From Archaeoglobaceae archaeon (lineage in GTDB: Archaea > Halobacteriota > Archaeoglobi > Archaeoglobales > Archaeoglobaceae): DNA of 64,000 bases. The DNA lies in the NCBI GenBank assembly GCA_026988525.1, contig JALSLC010000003.1, positions 1 to 64,000 of the forward strand, in the 5' to 3' direction. Shown here piece after piece: positions 15,725 through 25,273 of this stretch; the first letter of the stretch is position 1, and each line of letters begins with the position of its first letter. The position numbers and the translations under genes were made by a program. Below the pieces are notes generated by a model, which did no database searches, was not told the origin of the DNA, and saw only the letters and a list, made by a program, of their open reading frames with translations.

Positions 15725-16366
15725 ATGATTAATTATGAATTTATAGTCCTCTATTGGTTTAGTTTTGTAACGACCATTTCTGGTTTACTTGGTTTTTCTT
15801 TCAGCCCTAAGTACGAAATGGAAAAACATGAAGATTACTTGAAATCTATAGTTACTTTTTATTTATTGGCTGATTTTGGATTGTTTATACATGGTATTGC
15901 GCATTATTTTTGGGGTTTAGTAGTTTGGGTTGAACTCTTTTTAGTTATACTTCTCCTAATTTCTTCACTCTACTTAGCAAATGCAATTGGCTTGGAAAAA
16001 TTTGAACCCAGCAAATTTAAAGATGCACTTGTATATGGTAGCGTTTTAGTTTTAATTGGAAAGAACTGCCCTTATGATATTTTCTCAAACATAATTTCTC
16101 TTTTGATGGCTTTAATTGCAATAGCTGTTTTCTGGTTGGCTATTTATTTATACTTCATAGTTAAAGATAAACTTGTGTATTTCGATTTTACGGATCACAA
16201 AACAATCTTATCCAGTACGTTCTTTGTGGTTTATATGACTGGTCTTTCTTGCCTATTTGTTAAAAACGAAAAAATACACTTTATGTTAGATACTGTATCC
16301 TCAGTAATATTGCTTTATGTTCTTTACAAGCTATACGAGGTAGCAAAACCATTTATTCAATATTAA
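15725..16366 (+). CDS. Seven-helix-like membrane protein paired with KaiC-like ATPase
   Basis: A 213-residue protein with about six to seven hydrophobic helices and short charged loops (SPKYEMEKHEDY, EPSKFKDA, DFTDHK). The frame is open from 15683, but the ATG at 15725 follows the ATPase stop and a GGAGAGGAGGT-type ribosome site, so it is the start. No motif identifies a transported substrate. The layout recalls small archaeal receptor-like proteins paired with KaiC ATPases. A similar-size helix bundle occurs at 46396-47079. Confidence 0.72.
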   Translation: MINYEFIVLYWFSFVTTISGLLGFSFSPKYEMEKHEDYLKSIVTFYLLADFGLFIHGIAHYFWGLVVWVELFLVILLLISSLYLANAIGLEKFEPSKFKDALVYGSVLVLIGKNCPYDIFSNIISLLMALIAIAVFWLAIYLYFIVKDKLVYFDFTDHKTILSSTFFVVYMTGLSCLFVKNEKIHFMLDTVSSVILLYVLYKLYEVAKPFIQY

Positions 16367-16406
16367 TCCGACAACTCAATATATGTGATATGCAATTCTC
16401 TAATCT

Positions 16407-19400
16407 ATGTTTGCAGTTTACAGAAAACTATGCCCGCAGTGTGGTGGAGATTTAAGTATTGACGAAATAGAAAAAGGAATTTGTTATAAAAAAAGAATAT
16501 CTCTTTGTAAATTTAAGATAGATTTTCGTGTTGATGAATTTGTAAGGTTTTTTGAGAAGCATATAGGATATCCTACATCATTACAAAAAATGTGGGCAAA
16601 AAGAGTTTTTAGTGGAGAAAGTTTTGCTGCTGTTGCACCTACTGGAGTTGGAAAAACTACATTTGGTATAGCTATGTCTCTATTCTTAGCAAAACAAAAG
16701 AGGAGATGTTATTTGTTGTTTCCAACATCTTTACTCTCTGATCAAAGTTGTAAAAGATTAATTAATTTATGTGAAAAAGCGGGGATAGATTATGGTTTAA
16801 ATGAGGAAGGGGAAATAACAATACTGCACTATAACAGTAAAATGAAAAAAGCGGAAAAAGAGAAATTTTTTGAATTGCTCAGTAGTAGAAAAGACTCAAT
16901 TTTAATAACAACATCGCAATTTTTAGCTAAGAACTTTTTCAAGATGAGGTGTTGTTACAACTTCATATTTGTAGATGATGTTGATTCAATATTAAAGGCT
17001 TCAAAAAACGTGGATAAAATATTGCAGCTATTAGGTTTTAGATATGATGGAGAATGGAAAGGAGAAGCTAAAGGGGTTTTAATGGTTTCAACAGCCACAG
17101 CTAAAAAAGGAGAGAAAGTTAAATTGTTTAGAGAACTGTTAAACTTTGATGTGGGATATTCTCACCACACTATAAGAAATGTGGAGGATATTGTTGTTGA
17201 AAATTCAAATATTGAAACTATATCTTTTATAATGGAAAAAATGGGTTCTGGTGGAATAATATATGCGAGAAACACTGAAGAAGCGGAAAAAATATTTGAA
17301 AAATTGAAAGACAAGTTTAATGTAGGTTTGATAGCTGGAAGTGGAAAAGATGAAGTTTATGGGAAATTTGAAAGGGGAGAATTGGACTACTTAGTTGGCA
17401 CTTCTTACTACTATGGCACTCTTGTTAGGGGCTTAGATTTACCCGAAAGAATCAGGTTTTCAATATTTGTCAAAGCACCTATTTTTACTGTTAAAGTTGA
17501 AGATATTGATACTATTTCCCCAAAAATGCTTAAGATTTTGAGAATGATATTTGGAATAGAGGATAAACTTGGCGATGAAGAAGCAAAAGAAATGTTAAAA
17601 AGATTTATAGAAAAAGGAGAAGCTAAGGCAAAAGATGTTTGTTTCAGAAAAGGAGAAGTAATCTTTCCGGATTTAAGAACATATATTCAAGGATCTGGCA
17701 GAACTTCAAGACTTTTTGCTGGAGGTATAACTAAGGGAGCTTCATTTCTACTTGAAGATGATGAATGTATTAGATCTGCCTTTTTAGAAAGGGCAAAACA
17801 TTTTGATTTGGAATTTAAGAGAATTGAGGAGGTAAATTTCGATGATTTGAAAAAGGAAATAGACGAAAGCAGGAAAAAATTGAGAAAGAAGGCTGTAAGT
17901 GATATAATTAAACCAGCTTTATTTGTTGTTGAAAGCCCCACTAAAGCTAAACAAATTTCACGTTTTTTTGGAAAACCAAGTATTAAAGTTATGGAAGGTG
18001 TAGTTTCCTATGAAGTTCCTGCAGCCCCATTTATTCTGTTAGTTTCTGCGAGCTTGGGCCATATTACAGATCTAACGACTGAAGAAGGTTATCACGGAGT
18101 TATAGTAAAGAAAGACGTTTTTGTGCCGGTGTACTCTCCAATAAAGAGGTGTAGAGATTGTGGGTATCAATTTACGAGTGATTCTGAAAAATGTCCTAAG
18201 TGTAATAGTGAAAACATAGATAGCTCATCTGTTAGAGTAGAATCTTTGAGAAAATTGGCACATGATACTGGTGAAATAATTATTGGTACAGATCCTGATA
18301 GCGAAGGAGAAAAAATAGCGTGGGATATTGCTAACTTACTTTCCGGTTGTGGTAGAATAAGGAGAGCTGAATTTCATGAAGTCACTCTTAAAGCTGTTTT
18401 AAATGCAATAAACAATTTAAGAGATATTAACTATAACCTCGTAAAAGCTCAAATAGTTAGGAGAGTTGAAGATAGATGGATAGGTTTCGAGTTAAGCCAA
18501 AAGCTTTGGGATGTTTTTAACTCTAAAAATTTATCTGCGGGAAGAGCTCAAACTCCAGTTCTAGGATGGATAATTGAAAGATTTAATGAACACAAGAAGA
18601 AGAAGTACGTTTTGTTTATAAAACAATTTGGTATATCTATTGAACTCAGTGAGAGAAAGAAGGGAGAATTCGATGTAATTGTTAAAGTTAAAGAAATCGA
18701 AAGAAGAAAAGAAGAAAAAACACCATTACCTCCATATACAACCGATACTTTACTGAGAGATGCAAATGCAATTTTAAAAATGAGTACTGCAGAAGCGATG
18801 CGTATAGCTCAGGATTTATTTGAAAGTGGTTTAATTACATATCACAGGACAGATTCCACGAGAGTTAGTGAAGTTGGTATGAGAATTGCCAAAGAGTGGC
18901 TTGGTGATGATTTTCATCCAAGAGATTGGTATTCAGAGGGGGCTCATGAGTGTATTAGACCTACAAGACCCATTGATAGAGATACTTTGAGAAGGTTAAT
19001 TCAGGAAGGAGTAATATCTGTGGATAACATAACTTGGAAACATTACTCTCTCTACGATTTAGTATTTAGAAGGTTCATGGCAAGTCAGTGTAAGAACTAC
19101 GTTGTAGAAATATCGAATTACAAAATAGAGGTAAAACTAAACTCAGAAAAGTATGAATTGGATGAGGAAAGAATTGTTAAAGCTGAAGGTAGAGCTTATG
19201 AGCTTTACAAAGCTGTAAAAGTTAGAGAACCACTACCAGAGGGAGAATTTAAAGAAAAAGCAGTTATAAAACTTTTACCAGCTAAACCACTTTTAACTCA
19301 ATCAGAAGTTATTCAGATGATGAAAGAGAGAAGAATAGGTAGGCCTTCAACTTATGCAACAATATTAGAAAAACTCTTTCAGAGAAACTATATCAGGGAG

Positions 19401-19616
19401 GTCAAAGGTAAGCTTGTACCAACGAGAATGGGAATAAAAGTTTACAATTACCTATACAAAAATTATAGAGAATTCGTAAGCGAAGAAAGAACAAGGAAAT
19501 TGGAAGAAAAAATGGACGCTGTGGAGAAAGGTGAAGTGGACTACATGGAAGTTCTAAAGGAGCTTTACAACGAAATAAAAAACGTGGGGAAAAAAGGATA
19601 TAGTTGGAAAACATAA
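16407..19616 (+). CDS. rgy: Reverse gyrase
   Basis: A 1069-residue fusion of a helicase-like SF2 module and a type IA topoisomerase that introduces positive supercoils, a marker of hyperthermophiles. In order: an N-terminal Zn finger (CPQCGG at residues 9-14, with C-x6-C partners), Walker A APTGVGKTT (about 78-86), VDDVDS as the DEAD-like box, a topoisomerase Toprim starting FVVESPTKAKQI, an inserted Zn finger CRDCGY/CPKCNSE (about 580-600), Toprim GTDPDSEGEKIAWD, and catalytic Tyr in GLITYHRTDST (about 810). Length and order are complete. The ATG follows the previous stop by about 40 bases. Confidence 0.98.
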   Translation: MFAVYRKLCPQCGGDLSIDEIEKGICYKKRISLCKFKIDFRVDEFVRFFEKHIGYPTSLQKMWAKRVFSGESFAAVAPTGVGKTTFGIAMSLFLAKQKRRCYLLFPTSLLSDQSCKRLINLCEKAGIDYGLNEEGEITILHYNSKMKKAEKEKFFELLSSRKDSILITTSQFLAKNFFKMRCCYNFIFVDDVDSILKASKNVDKILQLLGFRYDGEWKGEAKGVLMVSTATAKKGEKVKLFRELLNFDVGYSHHTIRNVEDIVVENSNIETISFIMEKMGSGGIIYARNTEEAEKIFEKLKDKFNVGLIAGSGKDEVYGKFERGELDYLVGTSYYYGTLVRGLDLPERIRFSIFVKAPIFTVKVEDIDTISPKMLKILRMIFGIEDKLGDEEAKEMLKRFIEKGEAKAKDVCFRKGEVIFPDLRTYIQGSGRTSRLFAGGITKGASFLLEDDECIRSAFLERAKHFDLEFKRIEEVNFDDLKKEIDESRKKLRKKAVSDIIKPALFVVESPTKAKQISRFFGKPSIKVMEGVVSYEVPAAPFILLVSASLGHITDLTTEEGYHGVIVKKDVFVPVYSPIKRCRDCGYQFTSDSEKCPKCNSENIDSSSVRVESLRKLAHDTGEIIIGTDPDSEGEKIAWDIANLLSGCGRIRRAEFHEVTLKAVLNAINNLRDINYNLVKAQIVRRVEDRWIGFELSQKLWDVFNSKNLSAGRAQTPVLGWIIERFNEHKKKKYVLFIKQFGISIELSERKKGEFDVIVKVKEIERRKEEKTPLPPYTTDTLLRDANAILKMSTAEAMRIAQDLFESGLITYHRTDSTRVSEVGMRIAKEWLGDDFHPRDWYSEGAHECIRPTRPIDRDTLRRLIQEGVISVDNITWKHYSLYDLVFRRFMASQCKNYVVEISNYKIEVKLNSEKYELDEERIVKAEGRAYELYKAVKVREPLPEGEFKEKAVIKLLPAKPLLTQSEVIQMMKERRIGRPSTYATILEKLFQRNYIREVKGKLVPTRMGIKVYNYLYKNYREFVSEERTRKLEEKMDAVEKGEVDYMEVLKELYNEIKNVGKKGYSWKT

Positions 19617-19625
19617 TTTTTACTT

Positions 19626-20981
19626 ATGAGGATTGGTGGAGCTGGAAAACTCTTTGGTACAGATGGTGTGAGAGGAATTGCCAATGATGAGATAACTGTA
19701 GAAATGGCTACAAATCTTGGAAGAGTAATAGCCACTCTTAGAGATGGTACTCTTGCAGTTGGTATGGATGCTAGGCTTTCAAGTCCTATGTTAAAGAGTG
19801 CTGTAATTGCAGGTATAACTTCTGCTGGGTGTGATGTAGTAGATCTCGGATTATTGCCCACTCCAGCTTTACAATACTATGTAAAATGCAATAAAGATAT
19901 AGCAGGAGGGGTAGTTGTAACTGCCAGTCACAACCCAAGAGAGTACAATGGAATTAAGTTCATACAGAGTGATGGAAGAGAGTTTACTAGGTCTATGGAT
20001 GAAGAAAGTGAGAGAATGTACATGAGCAAATCATATAGAATTGTTTCTTGGGACAAGGTGGGTAAAGTTTACAGGGAAGACTGTAGGAGAATGTATATAC
20101 AGGGTATATTGGATAAAGTAAACTTGGATTTAATATCTGAAAAAAAGTTTAAAGTTGTGCTTGACTGTGGAAATGGGGCTGGATGTGTTACGAGTCCAGA
20201 ACTTTTAAGAAAACTTGGATGTAGGTGTGTGAGCATTAATGCTCATCCTGATGGTACTTTTCCTTGTAGAAATCCAGAGCCAGTAAAAGAGAATGTAGAA
20301 TTTTTAATGAAGTGTGTTAAAAATGTTGGAGCAGATTTAGGAGTTGCTCACGATGGTGATGCAGACAGAGCAACATTTGTGGATGAGAGAGGAGAATTTG
20401 TTGGAGAAGATGTAATGTTGGCTTTAATGGCTAAGTACTACGTTGAAAAAAATGGTGGGGGGATTGTTGTAACACCCGTTTCCTCCTCTAAGTGTGTGGA
20501 AGATGTAGTTAGAGAGGCTGGAGGAGAAGTAGTTTACACTGCAGTTGGATCTCCAGTAGTTGCTGAGACTATGTTAAAGTTAAAAGCTGTTTTTGGTGGA
20601 GAGGGTAACGGGGGTTTAGTTTTTCCTGAACACCTCTTAGCGAGAGATGGAGCTATGAGTATAGCAAAGGTTTTGGAATTGTTGGCTGAAGAAGGAAAGA
20701 AACTGTCTGAATTAGTTGCAGATATACCAAAGTACGTTACTTTAAAAGCAAAAGTACTGTGTAGAGATAAAATAAAGTTGCTTGAAGGTTTAAAGCAAAC
20801 TTTTCCGGACGCAGACTTTACAGATGGAGCTAAAGTTGAGTATGAGGATGGGTGGATTCTTATAAGACCTTCGGGGACAGAACCCATAGCGAGAATAATG
20901 GCTGAATCAAAATCTGAAAAGAGAGCAAAGGAATTGCTCGAAATGGGTATGGAAGTTGTTAAAAAAATTTTAAGTGAATAA
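19626..20981 (+). CDS. glmM: Phosphoglucosamine/phosphomannomutase family
   Basis: A 451-residue alpha-D-phosphohexomutase. The catalytic serine loop TASHNPREYNGIKF (about 98-111), the metal loop HDGDADRATF (about 240-249), the sugar-specificity loop GGEGNGGLVFPEH, and the phosphate loop RPSGTEPIARIM are all present. The N-terminus KLFGTDGVRGIAN is typical of archaeal GlmM/ManB-like enzymes. Whether glucosamine, glucose or mannose phosphate is preferred cannot be read. The start is nine bases after reverse gyrase stops. Confidence 0.92.
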   Translation: MRIGGAGKLFGTDGVRGIANDEITVEMATNLGRVIATLRDGTLAVGMDARLSSPMLKSAVIAGITSAGCDVVDLGLLPTPALQYYVKCNKDIAGGVVVTASHNPREYNGIKFIQSDGREFTRSMDEESERMYMSKSYRIVSWDKVGKVYREDCRRMYIQGILDKVNLDLISEKKFKVVLDCGNGAGCVTSPELLRKLGCRCVSINAHPDGTFPCRNPEPVKENVEFLMKCVKNVGADLGVAHDGDADRATFVDERGEFVGEDVMLALMAKYYVEKNGGGIVVTPVSSSKCVEDVVREAGGEVVYTAVGSPVVAETMLKLKAVFGGEGNGGLVFPEHLLARDGAMSIAKVLELLAEEGKKLSELVADIPKYVTLKAKVLCRDKIKLLEGLKQTFPDADFTDGAKVEYEDGWILIRPSGTEPIARIMAESKSEKRAKELLEMGMEVVKKILSE

Positions 20982-21092
20982 TTTTATTTAGATTTTATTT
21001 TTATATAAATTATTTATTTTTGAAAATTTATTAAAAATCGTACATCAGAAATCGCAAAAAGTATTTAAATAACTATAATTACATAAAACACT

Positions 21093-21350
21093 ATGGATAT
21101 CGAGGAGTTAATTTCAGAACTAATTGAAGAGGAAGAAGAACTTGGAGAAGAAGAAGCTTTGGCGGAAGTATTTAAGTTGGCTAATAAGTTAATTAAACTT
21201 CTAAACGAAATAAAGAGTTATGAAATTAAAGAAGCAGCTTCTTTAACAATTATAAAAGAATTGGTTGAAGACGATGAAATCTTGAAGGGATTAGCCACAA
21301 AAATGCTTCAGGATATGAGTTACGGAATGGAAGATAATTACATGTCTTAA
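21093..21350 (+). CDS. Small acidic helical protein, unknown
   Basis: An 85-residue, strongly acidic protein (first 25 residues contain more than ten E/D) predicted to be all helical, with no cysteines or membrane segment. A TATA box (gtatttaaata, about 21060-21070) lies at the distance expected for a leaderless transcript beginning at the ATG, which supports a real gene. I do not recognise the family. It is convergent with the amidohydrolase and ends three bases before it. Confidence 0.6.
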   Translation: MDIEELISELIEEEEELGEEEALAEVFKLANKLIKLLNEIKSYEIKEAASLTIIKELVEDDEILKGLATKMLQDMSYGMEDNYMS

Positions 21351-21353
21351 TTT

Positions 21354-22343
21354 TTATTTAAAAACAACTTTTCCGGGAATAACGCATTCTACATCTTCTA
21401 TTCCCGCTCTTCTCACTATTGCAGCCAAAGTATTTTTACATCTAATTAAGTTTAATCTCCTATGCAATAAAATAACTCCAAAGTTTAGACCTTCGCAAGT
21501 AGCGGCTCTAAAAACGTTTTCGTCATCTCTTATTAGATAAGATGCGAAATGCATCTCCTCAAACATAGATGGTGTTGTTAACATTACATTGTCAGTACCT
21601 ATACGCCATTTTTGGTAATTTTTTAGTAATCTATAGTTTTTTAAATTTAACAAGTCAAAAAATGCATTAGACCTGATGCAACTAACTATGGTTATCTCCT
21701 CATCCATAGCTCTTTTTATTTGGCAATCCTTAGCCATATTCATGTGTACTATTGCATCAGGCTTCAAATCTATTGCTTCATCAACATCTTTCGAATCAAC
21801 TTCTCCTGCATGAACAAAAAACAATTTTTCCCTTTTTTTTGCAATATCTCTTAACCTGCTAGCAACATCAAAACCAACATCTCTTACACTACTAATACCA
21901 AAACCATCAGAAATTGACAAAATCTCTTCTGGACTATCTTTTTCATTTGTTCTTCCAAGAATTACACAAATATTAAACTTATCTGCTTTTTTTAAAGCTT
22001 TTACACCTTCTGTACCACCCTCTCTGAAATCGAAAGCTCTTAATGTACCTGATAGAATCATATATCTTATACATTCTTCCATTGCTATTGTAATATCTTT
22101 TTCATGTTTTTTTATCATTTTAAATTTATATCCTCCCGGCATAACTAATTCAATCCCTGAAAAGGGAGGATCTTTTGCAACACTATCCCCGAGGTGTGTA
22201 TGATAGTTAACAAACGCTGGAATTGCTATGTATGAAGGCTTTACTTTTCTTTCTTCAAAAATTACGCGATCTCCAGAGTATATTGTTCCCGTTCTGGATT
22301 CAATTCTATTATCTAACCAAAAAAGAAAATTACAATTGTACAT
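21354..22343 (-). CDS. Amidohydrolase-superfamily deaminase/hydrolase
   Basis: A 329-residue TIM-barrel metal hydrolase. Metal ligands are visible as NYHTHLGD (about residues 46-53), FVHAGE (about 176), IVHMNMA (about 199) and RIGTDNVM (about 248), the order found in cytosine deaminase/chlorohydrolase-type enzymes. The substrate is not readable. The start overlaps the stop of the isochorismatase-like gene by 14 bases, so the two hydrolases are co-translated and may act on the same nitrogen compound. Confidence 0.85.
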   Translation of the reverse strand: MYNCNFLFWLDNRIESRTGTIYSGDRVIFEERKVKPSYIAIPAFVNYHTHLGDSVAKDPPFSGIELVMPGGYKFKMIKKHEKDITIAMEECIRYMILSGTLRAFDFREGGTEGVKALKKADKFNICVILGRTNEKDSPEEILSISDGFGISSVRDVGFDVASRLRDIAKKREKLFFVHAGEVDSKDVDEAIDLKPDAIVHMNMAKDCQIKRAMDEEITIVSCIRSNAFFDLLNLKNYRLLKNYQKWRIGTDNVMLTTPSMFEEMHFASYLIRDDENVFRAATCEGLNFGVILLHRRLNLIRCKNTLAAIVRRAGIEDVECVIPGKVVFK

Positions 22344-22851
22344 CTTTCATTTTTACAATATTTAATATTTCCTTAAACTTTTCGTGCTTAGCATCCCTCA
22401 GTATTTCGTATATTATGGATTCTGATGTTGATATTTTAATCCCCTCTTGAATCATTCTCTTGATAGCTATATTTTTATCGTACTCTTTTCTTGAGGATGT
22501 ACAATCAGCTGATACAAAAACTTTGAAACCATATTTTAGCATGTCGATAGCCGTTTGTAGCACGCATATATGGGTTTCTATTCCTGTGAGAACGAACACC
22601 CTATCTCCCATTATCCTCTTTAAAAATTCATCTTCACCCATGCAACTGAAACTCGTCTTTTTTACTACATCCTTTGCAAGATTGGATAGAGGTTTTATGG
22701 TTTCACCAAGTTTTATCTGTTCTGTAAAAGTTATGGGCAACCCAAGTACTTCAAAAGCTTTGACTAACTTGTACGTATTTAAAAGGACTTCATCTTTTTC
22801 ATGTATATGTGGAAATAACTTTTCCTGCATATCTATTACTACGAGATGCAT
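22330..22851 (-). CDS. Isochorismatase-family cysteine hydrolase
   Basis: A 173-residue hydrolase of the nicotinamidase/isochorismatase fold. Asp in VVIDMQEKLFP (residues 4-14), the Lys of VKKTSFSC, and the catalytic Cys in VLTGIETHICVLQTAIDML (about 97-115) give the D-K-C triad; the cis-peptide GIE is present. The open frame begins five codons earlier, but MHLVVIDMQ is the normal start. It may be a nicotinamidase or a related amidase. It sits in one operon with the amidohydrolase. Confidence 0.86.
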   Translation of the reverse strand: MHLVVIDMQEKLFPHIHEKDEVLLNTYKLVKAFEVLGLPITFTEQIKLGETIKPLSNLAKDVVKKTSFSCMGEDEFLKRIMGDRVFVLTGIETHICVLQTAIDMLKYGFKVFVSADCTSSRKEYDKNIAIKRMIQEGIKISTSESIIYEILRDAKHEKFKEILNIVKMKDVQL

Positions 22852-22931
22852 GACTATTGTTATCAAACACTCTATAAATTTTTATTGGGAGTTCTGAGAA
22901 ATCTTAAATACTTTTCAAAATATCTTTCTCT

Positions 22932-23747
22932 ATGGACTGTTATGGTGTAATAGGTTATCCAATAAAACATTCAGTCTCACCCGCTATGCACAATGCTGCC
23001 TTTAAAGAGCTTGGAATAGATGCAATTTATACAACTTTTGAAGTTAAACCTGAAAATCTTGAAACAGCTATAAAAGGAGCTAAAGCCTTAGGTATAAAAG
23101 GACTTAACGTTACAATACCACACAAAGAGAATGTTATTAGATTCTCGAAACCAGATGAGATAACTTCTAAGATAGGGGCGGCGAATACGTTGAAATTTGG
23201 TGAAGAGATTTTAGCTTACAATACAGATGTTTACGGTGCTATAAAAGCTTTAGAAGATGCAGGAGTTAGTGTATCTGGTAAAATTGTTTTAATAGTTGGT
23301 GCGGGTGGTGCTGCAAGAGCAATAGCTTTCGCACTTACTGAGAAAAAAGCTACAGTTATAATAACTAATAGAACTGAACAGAGAGGATTGAAATTAGCTC
23401 AAGATGTTAGAAAATATGGGGAATGCATGTTTGTGCCAATGAAAGATTTAGAAAAGTTAGATTTTGATATATTAATAAATGCAACACCAGTAGGTATGAA
23501 TAACTACATGCCCGGGAAATTACCTGTGGATGAAAAAATTATTAGAGGAGACTTAATAGTTTTTGATACGGTTTACAACCCAATGGAAACACCACTAATA
23601 AAACTTGCAAAAATGAGGGGATGTAAAATTGTATATGGGATAGATATGCTTGTATATCAGGGTGCAAAATCTTTTGAAATCTGGACAGGATTAACACCAC
23701 CAGTAAATGTTATGAAGAGAGCAGCTCTTGAAGCTTTAAAAAGGTGA
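22932..23747 (+). CDS. aroE: Shikimate dehydrogenase
   Basis: A 271-residue NADP-dependent enzyme of the shikimate pathway. The substrate motif PIKHSVSPAMHNAAF at the N-terminus, GLNVTIPHK (catalytic Lys, about 57-65), the nucleotide loop VGAGGAARA (about 122-130), the NRT segment (TNRTEQR) that reads the NADP phosphate, and NATPVGM are all present. Length is normal. It is four bases before the IMPase gene and first in a three-gene rightward operon. Confidence 0.96.
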   Translation: MDCYGVIGYPIKHSVSPAMHNAAFKELGIDAIYTTFEVKPENLETAIKGAKALGIKGLNVTIPHKENVIRFSKPDEITSKIGAANTLKFGEEILAYNTDVYGAIKALEDAGVSVSGKIVLIVGAGGAARAIAFALTEKKATVIITNRTEQRGLKLAQDVRKYGECMFVPMKDLEKLDFDILINATPVGMNNYMPGKLPVDEKIIRGDLIVFDTVYNPMETPLIKLAKMRGCKIVYGIDMLVYQGAKSFEIWTGLTPPVNVMKRAALEALKR

Positions 23748-23751
23748 AAGT

Positions 23752-24519
23752 ATGGAGAATGTTTTAAAAATATCGAGAGAAGTTGCTAAAGCTGTTAAAG
23801 ATGCTGTATCTCCAATTGTTGGGAAAGATGAGGCAAACATAGTGGTCGGTATGGGTAAAGATGGTACACCAACAAAAAAAGTAGATAAAGTTGCAGAGGA
23901 TGTAGCTTTAGACGTTTTAAAAAATTATGATGTCAAAGTAGTTACAGAGGAGTCGGGTGTAGTAGGCGATGGAAATACAATAGTTGCTCTTGATCCAATA
24001 GATGGTACTTTTAATGCTGTTAGAGGAATACCTTTTTATGCTGTTTCACTCTGCTTTGCGAAATCGATAACTTACGACAGTACTTTTTTTGGATACGTTT
24101 ACAACTTGGCTACAGAGGATGAATATTATGCTTACGATAGTGCTTTTAAGAATGGTAAGATTATAAAATGCTCGAAAACTGAGAACTTGGAGGATACAAA
24201 TGCAATATTTTATTACCCATATAAAAAATTTAATTTCAAAAGAATAAGGATACTCGGTGCAGCTTCTCTTGAAATCTGTCTTGTGGCGGATGGTAGTGTA
24301 GATTGTTTTATTGATATTAGAAAAAAGGGGAATAATGGACTTCTTAGAGTTTATGATGTTTCAGCTGGAATGTATATAGCAGAAAAAGCTGGAGCGGTTG
24401 TAACATCACCAGATGGAGGAAGTATTTACAATAAAAAATTTACTATGGAAGAAAGATTTAATTTAGTTATAGCAAATAATATTTTACATGAAAAATTAAT
24501 TAAAGTATTGCAGTGGTAG
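23752..24519 (+). CDS. Inositol monophosphatase / FBPase (SuhB family)
   Basis: A 255-residue Mg-dependent phosphatase. Metal sites are TEESGV (about 66-71) and LDPIDGTFNAVRGIPFYAVSL (in two parts: DPIDGT, then the GIPFYAVS loop), plus the C-terminal DVSAGMYIAEKAGA. Archaeal members act on both inositol 1-phosphate and fructose 1,6-bisphosphate and serve di-myo-inositol phosphate osmolyte synthesis. It lies between aroE and NAD kinase, the latter an adjacency I remember from A. fulgidus. Confidence 0.93.
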   Translation: MENVLKISREVAKAVKDAVSPIVGKDEANIVVGMGKDGTPTKKVDKVAEDVALDVLKNYDVKVVTEESGVVGDGNTIVALDPIDGTFNAVRGIPFYAVSLCFAKSITYDSTFFGYVYNLATEDEYYAYDSAFKNGKIIKCSKTENLEDTNAIFYYPYKKFNFKRIRILGAASLEICLVADGSVDCFIDIRKKGNNGLLRVYDVSAGMYIAEKAGAVVTSPDGGSIYNKKFTMEERFNLVIANNILHEKLIKVLQW

Positions 24520-24520
24520 T

Positions 24521-25273
24521 ATGAAGTGTGCTGTAGTTTGCAAACCCGGATCAGAGAAAATTGGAAGGGAAGTTGTTTGTTTTCTTGAAGAAATTGGTAT
24601 AAAAGCAGATATAGGGGATTATTGCACTAACTGTGATTTTATTGTAACAGTTGGAGGAGATGGAACTATACTGAGAACACTCCAAAATTTAAAAGATTGT
24701 CCTCCTATATTTGGTATAAATACGGGTAAAGTTGGGCTGCTTACTCACGCAACACCTGAGAATTTTAGAGACAAACTAAAAATTGCTTTAAGTAAAATGG
24801 AAATAGAAGAATTAATGAGAGTCGAAAGCAACATAGACGAAATTATAGCTTTAAACGAAATTGCACTTTTAACGTCTATGCCTGCGAGATTAGTAGAATT
24901 TTCAATTTTTGTTAATGATGTTGAAATAGAAGATTTGAGAAGTGACGGTCTATTAATTTCAACTCCAATTGGCTCAACAGCTTACGCTTTATCTACCGGT
25001 GGGCCTGTAATAGATCCGAATATGGAATGCTTACTCATAGTTCCGGTAGCTCCATTTAAACTCGGTTGGAAGCCATGGGTAATTAGTGATATTAGAAAAA
25101 TTGAAGTAGAAGTTAAGAGTAGAGACTGCTTGGCAATAGCAGATGGACACAAAACTGTTAATGTGAGAGCTGGAGAAGTTCTGACTTTTAAAAAATCAAA
25201 GTATCCTGCTAAGTTTTTTAAAATAGAAAATAGGATTTCAAAAATTATCGAAATGCTTAGGAGTATAAAGTGA
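24521..25273 (+). CDS. nadK: NAD kinase
   Basis: A 250-residue ATP- or polyphosphate-dependent NAD kinase. TVGGDGTILRTL (about 43-54) is the GGDG motif with the catalytic Asp, followed by GINTGKVGLLT, a conserved NE/D region (ALNEIALLT) and STPIGSTAYALSTGGPV (about 147-163). It starts one base after the IMPase stop. Length fits archaeal NadK. Confidence 0.95.
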   Translation: MKCAVVCKPGSEKIGREVVCFLEEIGIKADIGDYCTNCDFIVTVGGDGTILRTLQNLKDCPPIFGINTGKVGLLTHATPENFRDKLKIALSKMEIEELMRVESNIDEIIALNEIALLTSMPARLVEFSIFVNDVEIEDLRSDGLLISTPIGSTAYALSTGGPVIDPNMECLLIVPVAPFKLGWKPWVISDIRKIEVEVKSRDCLAIADGHKTVNVRAGEVLTFKKSKYPAKFFKIENRISKIIEMLRSIK

